Below, in pieces: positions 34,578-46,164 of a stretch of DNA of 64,000 bases (position 1 is its first letter; every line of letters starts with the position of its first letter). Both the position numbers and the translations under genes were made by a program. The notes beneath the pieces are model-generated. The model worked only from the letters and a program-made list of their open reading frames with translations. It had not been told where the DNA came from and did not search any database. The stretch is taken from contig BSBN01000845.1 of NCBI GenBank assembly GCA_027924645.1, positions 930,001 through 994,000 on the forward strand, written 5' to 3'. The DNA comes from Cunninghamia lanceolata (Eukaryota; Streptophyta; Pinopsida; Cupressales; Cupressaceae).

Positions 34578-36344
34578 AGAGTTTTTGTGCTTACACTGTG
34601 TTAGGGTTTATCCCTAATTATGTCCATAAACCTCATGTTTCAAATCCTTATGCCTTTACTAATGAGTTGTTCTATTTTATTGTTGACTTGCCAAGCCGAT
34701 TGAGTTCACTTAAGTTGTTCCCTGAAGTCCTTGCGGTCATTGCTCTACTGGCCCCACTATTTAGACTACTTGTTGTTGCCTGATACCACATGCTTTATTG
34801 CCCCAAATTTTATTATTTTAACCCTTTGAGTAGATCCAAATCATCCTATACGTGGCCTTATATTATTCTGTTGCATTAGTTTAGTGCATCACAAAATCAA
34901 TTGCTTAGTTCCTTTCAAGTTTGTGAGCCTGCGCAATGATGACATGTGTAAAAATGGTCCCTGAATGATACAATTGGTTTATCAAGGAGTGGTCTCCACC
35001 AAGTGGTACATTCTCATTATAGTTCCAAGTTCCTTCACAGTGCAATCTCAAGAAGTGGGCATGTTTCAAGGTTTACAATGTCCAACACTTTTCCATGAAG
35101 TAGTTACTTTCTGAGTTATCATCCGCATGGCTTAATTCTATTGCAGTGCATGGAACTACATGCATTGCAAACTCAAAGAGATATCCATTCCCAAGTTTGT
35201 GATGTGCGATATCTTTCCATGTGATGCTTTTGTATGGTCAAGAGTACATGCAACCCTTTTTCATTACATCATGGTAGTTATAATTCATCACGTGTTTAAA
35301 AAAATTGCCCCCTTGTACAAATGCGATGTGATATGAGAATGTTGTAAAAGGAGTTGACTCATGGGTCTAGGCTTTGTTGTCAAGATCTAAATGGGCCACG
35401 TGAGAGTTGTCAGACCAAGTGGACTGATGTGTCCTTCCCAGAGGCAAAATTTGATGTCAAAATTTTTGTTCTTACATTGTGTTATGGTTTATCCTTAATT
35501 ATGTCCAAAACCCTCATGTTTCAAAGCCTTATGCCTTTACTAAAGAGTTGTTCTATTTTATTTTTGAATTTCCAAGCCGATTGAGCTCACTCAAGTTGTT
35601 CCCTGAAGTCCTTGTGGTCATTGGTCTACTGGCCCCACCATTTAGACTACTTGTTGTTGCCCGCTACCACATGATTTATTGCCCTAACTTTTATTATTTT
35701 AACCCTTTGAGTAGATCTAAGTCATCCTACACATGGCCTCATATTATTCCATTGCATTAGTTTAGTGTGCAAACTCAATTGCTCGGTTCCTTTCAAGTTT
35801 GTGAGCTTGCACAATGATGACATGTGTAAAAATAGTCCCTGAATGATTCAATTGGTTTATCAAGGAGTGGTCTCTGCCAAGTGACACATTGTCATTGCAG
35901 CACTTAGTTCCTTCATAGTGCAATCTCAAGAAGTGGGCATGTTTCCAGGTTTGTGATGCCCAACAGTCTTCCAAGAAGTTGTTACTTTCTAAGTTGTCAT
36001 CCACATGGCTTAATTCTATTGCAGCACATGGGACTACATGCATCACAAACTCAAAGAGATATCCATTCCCAAGTTTGTGATGTGTGATATCTTTCCATGT
36101 GATGTTTCCATATGGTTAGGAGTACATGCAACCCTTTTTCATTACATCGTGGTAGTTATAATTCATCACATGTTTTAAAAATTCACTCCTTTGTATAGAT
36201 ACAATGTGCTATGAGAATGTTGTAAAAGTAGATGACTCATGGGTCTAGGCTTTGTTGTCAAGATATGATTGGGCCACATGTGAGTTGTTAGGCCAGGTGG
36301 ATTGATGTGTCCTTGCCATAGGTAAAATTTAATGCCTGTCAAAT
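34578..36344 (+). repeat. Two-copy tandem duplication of an 883-bp unit
   Basis: 34578-35460 and 35461-36344 align head to tail at roughly 90 percent by eye. Both start (G/T)TTTTTGTxCTTACA and end GG(C/T)AAAATTT. Words such as CCCTGAATGAT and CCATGTGATG recur 883 bases apart. A shared frame (34598-34783, 35479-35760) exists, but differences in it are mostly amino-acid-changing, so it is not counted as a gene. Confidence 0.88.
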
Positions 36345-39300
36345 ATCTTTTCAAGTGACCCAAAGCATTGTGCATACCATTGATCTAAAATACAAATCAA
36401 CAGTCAGAATTTAAAAATTTCTTTGAAGGAGAGCAATTGCACCACTCGAGATATGAGGCAGGAATACATAATTAATTTAGAGGGTGGCATAGTGTTTCTT
36501 ATGAAGAGACTTGATTTTCTAAAAGCATTTTTAAGCTATTGGCCTAGCTGCAAACAAAAATTGTGCAAGTATCCAGTGTCGACATTTGATACTCAATTGT
36601 GAATTGCTCAAAGAACTAAAGGATTTGGTTTTTACCAAATGTGCTAATAGGTACATTCTCCATGACTTTATGATTTTTATTATTCCTTGGAGATATAAGG
36701 GTTGTTTCTATTAGATTGATTATAATCAGGTAGGCTTTTAATTGTGGAAGGAACCCCCAAAAATATTAGTTAAATTTCTGTCACCATACAAGAATTGTAA
36801 TTGTCACCATGAGTCAAGAACCAACCCAATCTAGTGGGCCAAAGAGAAGCTTAAATCAACATGTCATCGTATTACTGCTGGTTTGAACTAAAGGAAAGCA
36901 AGCCTAGGGTATTGGCATCCTCACCCAGATGATGGCAAATATAATAGAAGATATTAGAGGCCCCAGTATCCCTATCACTTGTTGGGAATTGGTCAAACAT
37001 TGCCATAAATGTACTCTAAAAAATGATCTGATTTCAAATATATGGCATTTTGATGTGGGTAAATTGGATATTCTTAACGTGTTTGTAAGCACCAACTTAA
37101 TATATGCTAACAGTAGAATGTATGACTCAAACACCATACAACTAAATATGCTTGGGGGAAAATTTTTGCATAGACTCTATTGACACCTTCAAATTTTGTG
37201 AATTTGAAGTGTTTTATACTCTTTCTAGGTGTCGACAAAGGCTAGGTCGACAGGTTGCTCAATCTAGCTCGGAGGCCACCTTCGTCAATTAAAATCTTGC
37301 ATCTTAGAAGTCATATTGCAAATATGTTTGGTAGAAAGTTTGATGGTGTATATGGTAACATGTTTGCTCAGTTTATACTCCCAGGATGAGTTTTGATGGG
37401 GTATTTAATTATTTTCTGACTACGACCAGGTTAGATTTGACATTATGAAAAGTTTCAAATCTTGCAATTCTGAGGGAGACCCATTTCTTGATTTAGTCTC
37501 AAACCTCTCTAGTTTCAATTTCATCAAAATCAGAGATCATTTGATATGGCATTTTAATTAAATTTGATTACAGCAAACTCACCCGGTAGGTTAGTTTACA
37601 AAGCAGGTTCCTGAATTTGGTCAGCGAAGTGAATTATGAGGAAATGGGTTTGCTTGAAATAATTGATAACAACCCTGGGCAAATCTTTGTGGTCATTGGA
37701 TGCCTGGTTTGCCTGCGGTGACAAACACCGTTTGCCCGGTAGAGGAAATTCAAATTTGCCAAAGTCTAAAGTCCAAAATGCAATTTAAATTAAAATGAAC
37801 TATTAAAGGCATTTTAATAAAGTTTAAATGAGGGAAATTTTAGGAAAAAATATAATGAAAAGGTTTATTAAGACTTTGGCTAAAAGTTTATGAATGAAAA
37901 AGAGGTGCAATGGTGCATTTCACACATCGCAACCCTCTTTGCTGCTGAAGCAGGGACCCCCACGATGGTGCAAAATGCACATTGCAGGGCATTTTTTGCC
38001 TCCCCCTTCTCATTTTCTGATAAATATAGGCTTCTCCTTTACTACTCATGTAATTTCGACGGGTTTTCAGGTGGCTCCAGGTAGATTTTGTTGCTGATTA
38101 AAAATGCTTCTCACGTTTTTTTGACTTTCAACACATTTTTGGGAACATTTTTGGGCTGAAAAATGTTGTTATATGCTCAGAAATCTCCCTATGATCATTC
38201 TTAATACATTTGTGGAGGGTTTTAGCTCGTTTATAACAATTTTTGGCTGTCGGAATGATGAAAAATGCCCAGTATTGGCTGAAAATGACCCAAAGGTGAT
38301 TGGCTCAGTGAAAACTTCAATTGAATATTGTTGTGATAATGTCTATGAGGTTGAATGCAATTGTGGAACTGAAGAAGGAGGCCCAAGATTTATGTTGCAT
38401 CAGTGCAGGGGATTGGAGTCCTTAGCTCCCGATGAAAATTGGGAATAATTGAAAAATGTAAAAATTAAAAGGGGAAAATTAAAACATATTTTATTCTCCT
38501 CTTTCAATGTAAAATATTATATTTCCCAATGTATTTTTGGAGGCAAAATGTAATGGAAAAAATATCACCTACCTCTAGAGTGTATTCAATTTTTAGGGCA
38601 ACTTGTTCTTATGCCTATAAGAACATGGTGTTCCTCTTTGTATGGTGGTTGAAGATTTTGGAAGTTTTGAGGAGTAAACAAAATACAGGTTTTGTTGGGT
38701 TGCTTCATTTATTGCTTTGTAAGTCTATGAGTTATGTGTTGCATGTATTTCTGCATAAATCTTATTTAGTTTCATGTTGATATAAATGAAAAATGTTGTA
38801 TGCATGTGTTCTTTAACTGTCTCCATGGTTGTAGCATCTCTTCTTCTGAATCAGATAACTAAGGGTTATTTAAGATTCTAGAATATAGGTTTACTATATT
38901 GCATGCTTAATCTTTTACTTCTATTCAAGGAATAGATTAAATGTTCTGGGTTAAGTATGGGGAAGAATGTATTGCAGCAGGGATGTATGTAAGTGGAGTT
39001 AACTGAATACTCTATCTTGGGTGGTGTTTGTAAGGAAAATACCAATCTAACCCCATGAAACTTGAATGTTAGTTGAGTTTATGAGAAGCAGTCACACATA
39101 TATGTCAATTTGACTCCATGCTCTGAGATAAGCACCGGTCAGAGTTTGTATTGAGTTTATAAGTCAAAACCCAAGTCTTTCATCCAATCATAAAACAAAA
39201 TCAGAACATCATTAGTAAAATTTAGGATTTTTAGGAGTAGGGTTTTAGTTGCATGTTCTTAGTTTTAACCAGTGGGATAGTCTAATAATGTTTCCAATCT

Positions 39301-39543
39301 AGGGTTTGTCTTATAAATCTTGGCCCATATGTGAGAGCATTCTGCCTGAGTTAGTCAATAATAAATCTTTTGTTGTGAATGAGGGATACCCCCTAGGTGC
39401 GGCAGAACCTAAAGTGAAAAAGTGTAAAAAATCTTCCATCTTTCTTGGCCAAGTCCTACAGTAAACTTGATCATAAGAATTGGCAAACCTTTAGGGTTTA
39501 CTATCTACTGATTTGGGGGACAATGAACTCAATCAAAATTTGA
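36345..39543. other. Unassigned stretch, probably old repeat remains
   Basis: No recognisable protein domain. Small frames at 36929-37183, 37890-38097, 38173-38448 and 38529-38780 show no known motif. There are two CCCGGTAG words (37583, 37737), a TATA-like AAATATAGG (38024) and AT-rich tracts with AATGTAAAATATT near 38510, suggestive of LTR-type sequence, but no matching second copy lies in the window. Confidence 0.4.
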
Positions 39544-40159
39544 TTGAGGAGGCTTTTGATTGAAACCCTCGGGCACATCAAGATTGATTTTAAAGAGTTA
39601 TGCCATGAATACCATGCAAATAAGAGAAACTACAAGGTGAATTAGCTACAACATCATAGAATTGGTGAGAGGTATGAGGATAGGAAGATACACTTTAGTG
39701 AAAGTGAGCCATGAGATGTCGACACCTTTAAGGATTATTTCAAGTTCACTTATATGGTACTATGTCAAGAATTGGGAGAGGATCACAAGGTGTAGATACC
39801 TATTGAAATGATGATGTTAGTCATAGATATTTAGCATGGGCATGTCCACAAGCTATTTGATGATGCTTCTTTCATTGTAGAGGATATCCATTACAACTAG
39901 TGTCCCATAAGACTACGAATAGAACCCCATATTTCAAATAGTATTCTATTTTGTGCCACATCTTATTATACAAAGGGAATGATATATGACACCCAGATTT
40001 GGGAGTTGATCATACAAGGCTAGATGGTTCACCTATGCCAATTCAATTCATGACATACAAATGAGATTATCATTGTTAGTCATCAAACTATTATGTTTTG
40101 GAGCAATGCTTTGTGCAACACATACTATCCTTGTTGGGGTACTATAGGGATAGTTTATT
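39544..40159 (+). pseudogene. Decayed reading frame of unknown family
   Basis: A single frame of about 200 codons runs without a frameshift. It is interrupted by seven stops (five TAG, two TGA, no TAA). Protein-like stretches include DVDTFKDYFKFTYMVLCQEL, HKLFDDASFIVEDIHYN and GMIYDTQIWELIIQG. The pattern fits an old coding region whose CAG, TGG and CGA codons decayed. No family is recognised. The right end is cut by the Copia-I LTR. Confidence 0.5.
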
Positions 40160-41669
40160 TGTTGAAATGCACTAGACAACTGAGAGGGGGTGAATCAGTT
40201 GTCCCAAAAACTCAAACACTTCTGCACTTAAACATTAATCACTTGTCCACAGTTATTATGATTAAACAATGAATGCATGAAATCAGAAACTTAAACACAA
40301 ATGCAACATTAAACACAAGAGACACCAGATTTTTACGTGAAAAACCCCAAGGTGGGGAAAAACCACAGAGAGGATTAGCTCTCAAAATATATTTCAATAT
40401 TTGAAAAATGATGTTCAAGCTTGGTCACTCCACAGGCCTAGAACATGTTGGCTCACTGCCATGAAGTACAACCAGGCCTAGCAGGCTCACTACCTCAACC
40501 CTAAACCTAGAAAGATTACAATGAGGGTTGTTATACCCTACTGGTGGTTCACTGCCAAGATCAACATCTTATTCATGTCTGAGATTAATACATTGAAGTA
40601 CAATAGTTCCTTTGCTCTGCTCTGCCTTTCCACCTCTTTCTCTATCTTCCCATCTTCACACAAGGACATCTTTTCCACAACTCAATTACAAGTATTTATA
40701 CACTTCATCAACCTTGGAATGATCATCAAGGTTGGCATTACAATCATCAACCATTGGAACAATCTCTAAGGTCGTTCTTACAAACATTTACAAAATAGGC
40801 CTTGACCTAATTCAAAATTATGCAAAGGAAATGTAGTATAGATGTGTTTGGATCATGTCATGCCTTAGTTGGGACTCAAACATGATCTTCCACACCACAA
40901 TATGCTTCTATAATCTTCAAGAGATCTCTGTAATCACTGGAGTTAACTAAGTCAGCTAAGACTGGTTACACGCTACGTTATCTAGGAATAATCTTCAAAC
41001 ATGATCTCAATTCCTTAATGCAGACCAATGTAAAGGTAGGAACATGATCATGAGGTATCCATAAGCATGTTGAAATCACCAGGAGAAATCGTACAAGCTC
41101 AAACCACTTTATCCATGAGATTCTTCACACCAGAGCACATGAACTTCACTGTCTTCAATTGTCATTAAAGAAAGATAGCTTGCAGACCACCAAAATATGA
41201 ACCATTGCAATTGTAGGTGCTTATCATCATCTTAGACTTCCCTTTAGAACCGTAGAGAAAAACATTTTAATGCAGAGGAATGTGGAGAAAAATACTTTCT
41301 CTCAGGCACTAGCGAATAATAATAAAAAATAGGTTTTACTTTGGTGAATGTAACTCACTTAAATATTCATACCGAAGACTCAAACGCAGGATTTAGCATC
41401 TTCAAGACATGTATCTAAATAACTTGTAATCTGCAGACCAAGATCTCCAATCTCTAAGAAATACAGAGCAGTAATCTGGATTGTTCTTCAGTATGCAACT
41501 CACTCTATTCATTGTTTCTTTTCTAATTCTTCTAGAGGGGCTAATTTTCTCAATATCCTCAACATATAAAGCTTCTAACCAAATAACAAAATAGGATACA
41601 GTTGACACCAATCAAATCAAGGATATGTTGACATCAATGACAACACTAATTAGGCACATACTTGCAACA
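40160..41669 (-). repeat. Copia-I 3' LTR
   Basis: On the minus strand it runs TGTTGCAAGTATGTGCC (41669) to ATTTCAACA (40160), 1510 bp, closely similar to the Copia-A LTR (1525 bp). It carries the GCAGTGAGCC-type repeats in reverse near 40445-40560 and a TATA box at 40693-40700. The frames 40521-40769 and 41402-41611 are chance. Confidence 0.88.
40693..40700 (-). promoter_or_regulatory. TATA box of Copia-I LTR
   Basis: On the minus strand TATAAATA, at the same offset as 2390-2397 in Copia-A. Confidence 0.55.
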
Positions 41670-41684
41670 ATCTCCTCTTTTGTC
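41670..41684 (-). other. Polypurine tract of Copia-I
   Basis: On the minus strand GACAAAAGAGGAGAT abuts the LTR start. It is one base pattern away from the Copia-A tract GACAAAGGGGGAGAT. Confidence 0.82.
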
Positions 41685-41905
41685 ATTGATGGTAACATAT
41701 GATGTGAAAAACTACAACATCCATCAAGACAAGATTGTCCCCATATCTCTTTACACATCTGTACTCTTTCTCTTTGAGTTTTTCACATGATTTCTCTCCC
41801 CCTTTGACATCAATGGCAAAAGTCACATACTTGTGTTATGCTGCTCTGATCCAATCTCTCTTTTGAACTCTTCTGACTACTCCCCTAAAAAGTAACCCTA
41901 AAAAC

Positions 41906-43253
41906 TGTTGCAAATATGTGTCTAAGCAGTGTTGTCATTGATGTCAACATATTCTTGTTGTCATTGGTGTCAACCGTGTCTTATTTTGTTGCCTGTTTAG
42001 GAGACTGGAATGTTGAGGATATTGAGAAAATTAATGAAGACTCAAGGTTCGCGGACCTTATGGTTGTATAGAGGATCATCAGAAGCTGCTCCAATCAAGA
42101 ATTGAGAAGTCCACATGAAGATTTGAAGAAGTTAGGGTCATCTGATTAGAACTGGATCTTGCAGTATTCAGAAGAGATAGAGTGACAATAAGTTGGTCCA
42201 GATTGCTTCACAAGTGAAATATTGTGATCTGCGGACCTGAAGGCATGTTTGGGAAGTCAGTGTGTATCATCAACTCTAGTGGTTCGTGGTTTGGAGGTCC
42301 GTAAGCTATTTTTTCTAGTTTGACAGTCATGATAGACAATGTTCTTGAGGTTCTGAAGGAAGATACAAATGATTATGGTAATTTAGTTTAGAGTGGATAT
42401 TATTAGTGAGTTCAATGTGCTTGTGAAAGTCTCTAGATCGTGTGGCTACTATGTTGGATGTCCACATTGGAGTTTGAGATTGTTATTGAAGATTTCCTCT
42501 TTGAAGGTGTTCTTCCCAACCTTGGCCGACCGGATGTTCCTAGCATGTTGTGGATGATCTAAAGATCATTTTATGAAGCATGGCATGTTAGTAGAGGAAG
42601 ATTCAAGTCTCAGGTATGATTGGCCGATAATGTAAAGATCTACGTTAAGTTTGGCCAACCTTGTTGATCATTCCAAGATGGATGAAGTGTATAAATACTT
42701 GTTGAAGAGTTGTTAAACATTATCCTTGAGAAAAACAAATTAAATCCAAATAAAGGACCAGAAGCAAAGTAGAGAAGAAAAGGAGTGAGAGTAGTATAGA
42801 GTGTGAAGTTAGTAAAGAAGAAATTGGGGCAAAGCAGAAGTTTTTGAGCATTCATTGAAACTAAACCAGGAATGAAGTAGATGCTATTTCTCAGTTAATT
42901 CGTTCTATTCTAAATAAATTATGTAGGCAGGGAGCCTCCCTTTTTTTGAGCAGTGAGCTCTAGGCAGTGCGCCTGAAGGCATGTGCCTTCTATTTTTCTA
43001 AAGTACTTTTAATAGGGTACAAATCTTTGTGGGTTAACTGCCACCATGGTTTTTCCCTTAACCGGGTTTCCATGTCAAAATCTGGGTGTCAAGTGTGTTG
43101 ATTATGTTTCTGCTTTTATGTTGTTGATCTATGCTTTAATGCTTACATCATTAATCTGGTAGTAAGATAATAAAGAAGGTTAAAAGAAAAAAAGTTTATA
43201 TTGTGTGACAACTGATTCACCCCCCCTCTCAGTTGTCTAGTCTAATTCCAACA
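41906..43253 (+). repeat. Copia-E 5' LTR
   Basis: The 1348-bp LTR runs TGTTGCAAATATGTG to ATTCCAACA, of the same family type as Copia-A. TATA box TATAAATA at 42690-42697. About three GCAGTGAGC-type repeats lie at 42920-42985. Confidence 0.9.
42690..42697 (+). promoter_or_regulatory. TATA box of Copia-E LTR
   Basis: TATAAATA follows GATGAAGTG, at the homologous place to Copia-A 2390. Confidence 0.6.
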
Positions 43254-43255
43254 AT

Positions 43256-43267
43256 TGGTATCAGAGC
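43256..43267 (+). other. Primer binding site of Copia-E
   Basis: TGGTATCAGAGC is the exact copia site. Confidence 0.92.
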
Positions 43268-43309
43268 CAGATCCTCTTATAAAAACCTGAATGCTTAAGG
43301 AGATCCAAG

Positions 43310-45450
43310 ATGTCGACCTACAAGAAGGATAGTCTGAGATTTGATGGAACAAATTATTCTGTTTGGAAGAATCACATGGAGTGCCATTTACAATGCATGG
43401 GCGATAACCAGTGTTAAGTATAAACCTCTGGAGAAAGGTCTTTCAACTCTAGATCAAGTCAAAGATATTGAAAATAACCTTCGAGATAAAGAAGCCTTGT
43501 TGAGTGCCCTGACTGATTCAGAAATGACAAATGTCTTTGGTCTAAAAACTGCTTATGAAATCTAGAAAAAGTTGGAGTATCTGTATGAATGTGATAAATA
43601 TGTCAAATGTGCCAAGCTACAAAGTCTGAGAGGAAAATTTGAAACTATGAGGATGAGTGAAGATGAAAACATCACAATCTACATGCAAAAGATAAATGAA
43701 CTTGTGTGTGGTATCAGGTGTGTTGGTGGAACTTTGGAAGAATTAGAGATTGTATCAAAAGTGCTTAGATCTTTACCTGATTCATACAAACATAAGGTTG
43801 TTTCTATAGAGGAGATCAGGACTGTCTCAGATGTTACAAGAGATCATCTGGTTGGCAAAATTTTAGCTTTTGAATTAAGTGAGTTTGGTGATTCTCTTCC
43901 GAAGTCTGAATCTGCATTTAAGGCCAGTGTATATGGAAAACAAAGATACAATCTGGGTGAAAGCTCTTCTGCAAGATCAAACAGATTCATGAAGACAAGG
44001 AAGGATCTTGAAGATGTTGAAACTGAAACTACAAATCTTGAAGCTCTTCTTGCCAAAAGATTGCCAAGAGGATCCGGTAAGTATGAAGGAAAATTGCCAC
44101 TCAAATGTTTTGCTTGTAATAAGATTGGTCATTTTGCCTCAAGATGTTCAGAGAGGTTTTCAAAACCAAACCCTAACATATACCAAAATTAGAACATATG
44201 TTACTATGTCCAAGAAAATGGAGAAGGAGTCACAGATGATGAATCTGATCATGGAGGTTCCCCTGAAAATGATTGGGTGTTCATTGCCATCAAAGAAGAA
44301 GATCTGGTGTCTACTGAATCTGCTAGCTATGCAAATATGGAAAGTGCCTTGGTTGCCCAGGTTATTGAGAAAGATGAATGGGTGATTGATAGTGGATGTT
44401 CTCATCATATGACTAGAGACAAGAGTAAGTTTGTGAATTTTGAAAATTATGAAGGTGGGCTTGTGAAATTTGGAGATAACTCAGTTGGTAGAATCCATGT
44501 TAGAGGATCCATCTCTTTTGATGGTAAGAATAGCACCAATGATGTTCTATATGTGGAAGGTTTGAAACATAATCTTCTCAGTGTTGGACAGTTGGTTGAT
44601 AAAGGTTATGATCTTCGATTCAAAGATGGAAAGTGTAGAATCTTGGAGAGTTCTAGAATTGAAATTGCATCCGGTACTCAAACTAGAGGTAACATTTTTT
44701 ATTTAAGTAGCTCTGGCAAAAGTTGTTTGATTTCTCAGATAGATCAAAGTTGGTTATGGCATAGGAGGATGTGTCATGTGAATTTTGATAACAATGTCAA
44801 AATAAGTGCCACTCAGGCTATAAGAGATCCTCCAAAACTTGTGAAACCTAATAGCATGTGTAGAGAATGTCAATTGGGGAAACAGAGCAAAATTTCATTC
44901 AAAAGTAAGGAACAAGTTTCGAATGGACGATTGGAACTAGTACATACTGATCTCTGTGGTCCTGCTATAATTAGGAGTGTGCAAGGAGATAGACATTTCA
45001 TGTTGATGATTGATGACTACTCCAGGATGATGTGGGTAACCTTCCTAAAAGAAAAATCAGAATCTCTTGACAAATTTAAGGTGTTCAAAGTGATGGTGGA
45101 AAATGAAATTGGTGAAAAATTGAAATGTCTGAGATCTAACAGAGGTGGAGAATTTACTTCCCATGAGTTTGATGCTTTCTATGAAAAGCATGGCATAAAA
45201 AGATAGTTATATGCTCCTAGGACTCCCCAACAAAATGGAGTTGTGGAAAGAAAGAACAGGACCATTCAAGAAGCTGCTAGGACCATGATGATGGAAACAA
45301 ATGTTCCTCAAGTTTATTAGAGAGAAGCTGTAAGTATTGTTGTCTACACTATTAACCGGGTGCGAATCAAAAGTAATTCTAGTAAGACCCCTTCTAAACT
45401 ATGGTTTGGTCATCCTCCTACTGTGAGATATTTCAGATTTTTTGGTAGTG
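43310..45450 (+). pseudogene. Copia-E gag-protease-integrase (nearly open, truncated)
   Basis: ATG 43310 opens gag (LRFDGTNYSVWKNHM). After a frameshift near 43400 one frame stays open to the break, stopped only by TAG at 43563, 44190, 45204 and 45318. Gag has the UBN2-type pattern (KLQSLRGKFETMRMSEDE, LRSLPDSYKHK) and an intact knuckle CFACNKIGHFASRC near 44107. The protease keeps the canonical active site (WVIDSGCSHHMT, about 44380), the only copy here that does. The integrase has WLWHRRMCHV, CRECQLGKQ, D in VHTDLCGP and E in NGVVERKN, but the middle catalytic Asp is Asn (LRSNRGGEF). It is dead through truncation and that change. Confidence 0.92.
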
Positions 45451-46164
45451 TTGGCTTATAGATTTTCCATCTAACTCTATATTCTTTCACCCACACAAAT
45501 GACAAATGTAACCATAGTTGAGTCAGTAATAATGATATTTTATCACCAACTCTCTGTTTATTTTACAAGGTGGCAGTTACCTTCAACTGATGTTCAATGA
45601 ATCAAAAATCTATGATGCTTTTAACCAAAAAGCAAAGAAAGGAAATACTTTTAACCAGAAAGCTTCGAAAGGAAATTCTCATATAAATAAATGAAACAAT
45701 ACTCATAGAATCTCAAAGACTTCGAATAATAATAATTAAAAAGAGAACATTTTGAATTATAATCACCATATCATATCCATTCAAAGATAGATATCCACAA
45801 CAATGAAATCACCAACTAAATTCTCCAACATAAAAATAGATCACCACAAATATGGCATTCAACATAAGTAGAATGATAGCTCAAACACTATAACACAAAG
45901 ATCATATAAGCTTGAACTATTCCAACTGTGTACCTTTTCTATATGTTGAAGTATATCAAAACAAACATTTGAGATATCTAACTAAATTGAGAAAAACAAA
46001 GTTTGCCCAACCAGAAAGATGTTTCCATTGTTCCACCTTACATATTTATAAGCATAAAATAATAACTATCTTTTGAAAGATGAACAGTTTCTTGAAGACA
46101 ACCGTTTTATAAAATAAATCTTTTAAAGTTTTGCCAGATAACTTAAAAACATAAAGAAATAGAT
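45451..46164. other. Unassigned AT-rich spacer
   Basis: No coding signal. It has a short direct duplication of about 31 bp at 45618-45680 (CTTTTAACCAxAAAGC...GAAAGGAAAT twice). It joins the Copia-E break to the decayed frame at 46165. Confidence 0.5.

Larger units (their letters stand above)
40160..41905 (-). mobile_element. Copia-I: 3' end of a minus-strand copia element
   Basis: It consists of the LTR (40160-41669) plus about 235 bp of the 3' untranslated tail on its right. The tail is cut where Copia-E inserted at 41906. The tail matches Copia-A 7050-7285 in reverse complement, including the TTTTCACATCATATG word and the purine tract. Confidence 0.85.
41906..45450 (+). mobile_element. Copia-E: Ty1/copia element, 3'-truncated in integrase
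   Basis: It comprises a complete 5' LTR, primer site, gag, protease and most of integrase, then an abrupt break near 45450 inside the integrase C-terminal part (YFRFFGS). It inserted into the tail of Copia-I in the opposite orientation. It is the best preserved coding copy in the window. Confidence 0.9.

Noticed and set aside
34598..35760. Homologous frames in the two 883-bp units, possibly a conserved small protein
   Set aside because: About a dozen of the differences between the copies change the amino acid and only two or so are silent. That is what neutral drift gives, so the shared frame reflects nucleotide similarity, not coding constraint.
35461..36344. The 883-bp units as a pair of LTRs
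   Set aside because: They are directly adjacent with no internal sequence, lack TG...CA ends at the junction, and have no primer site or purine tract beside them.
38173..38448. Cysteine-containing 91-residue frame as a possible small secreted protein
   Set aside because: No signal peptide, no recognisable cysteine spacing and no second copy. It lies in a long non-coding stretch and could easily be chance.
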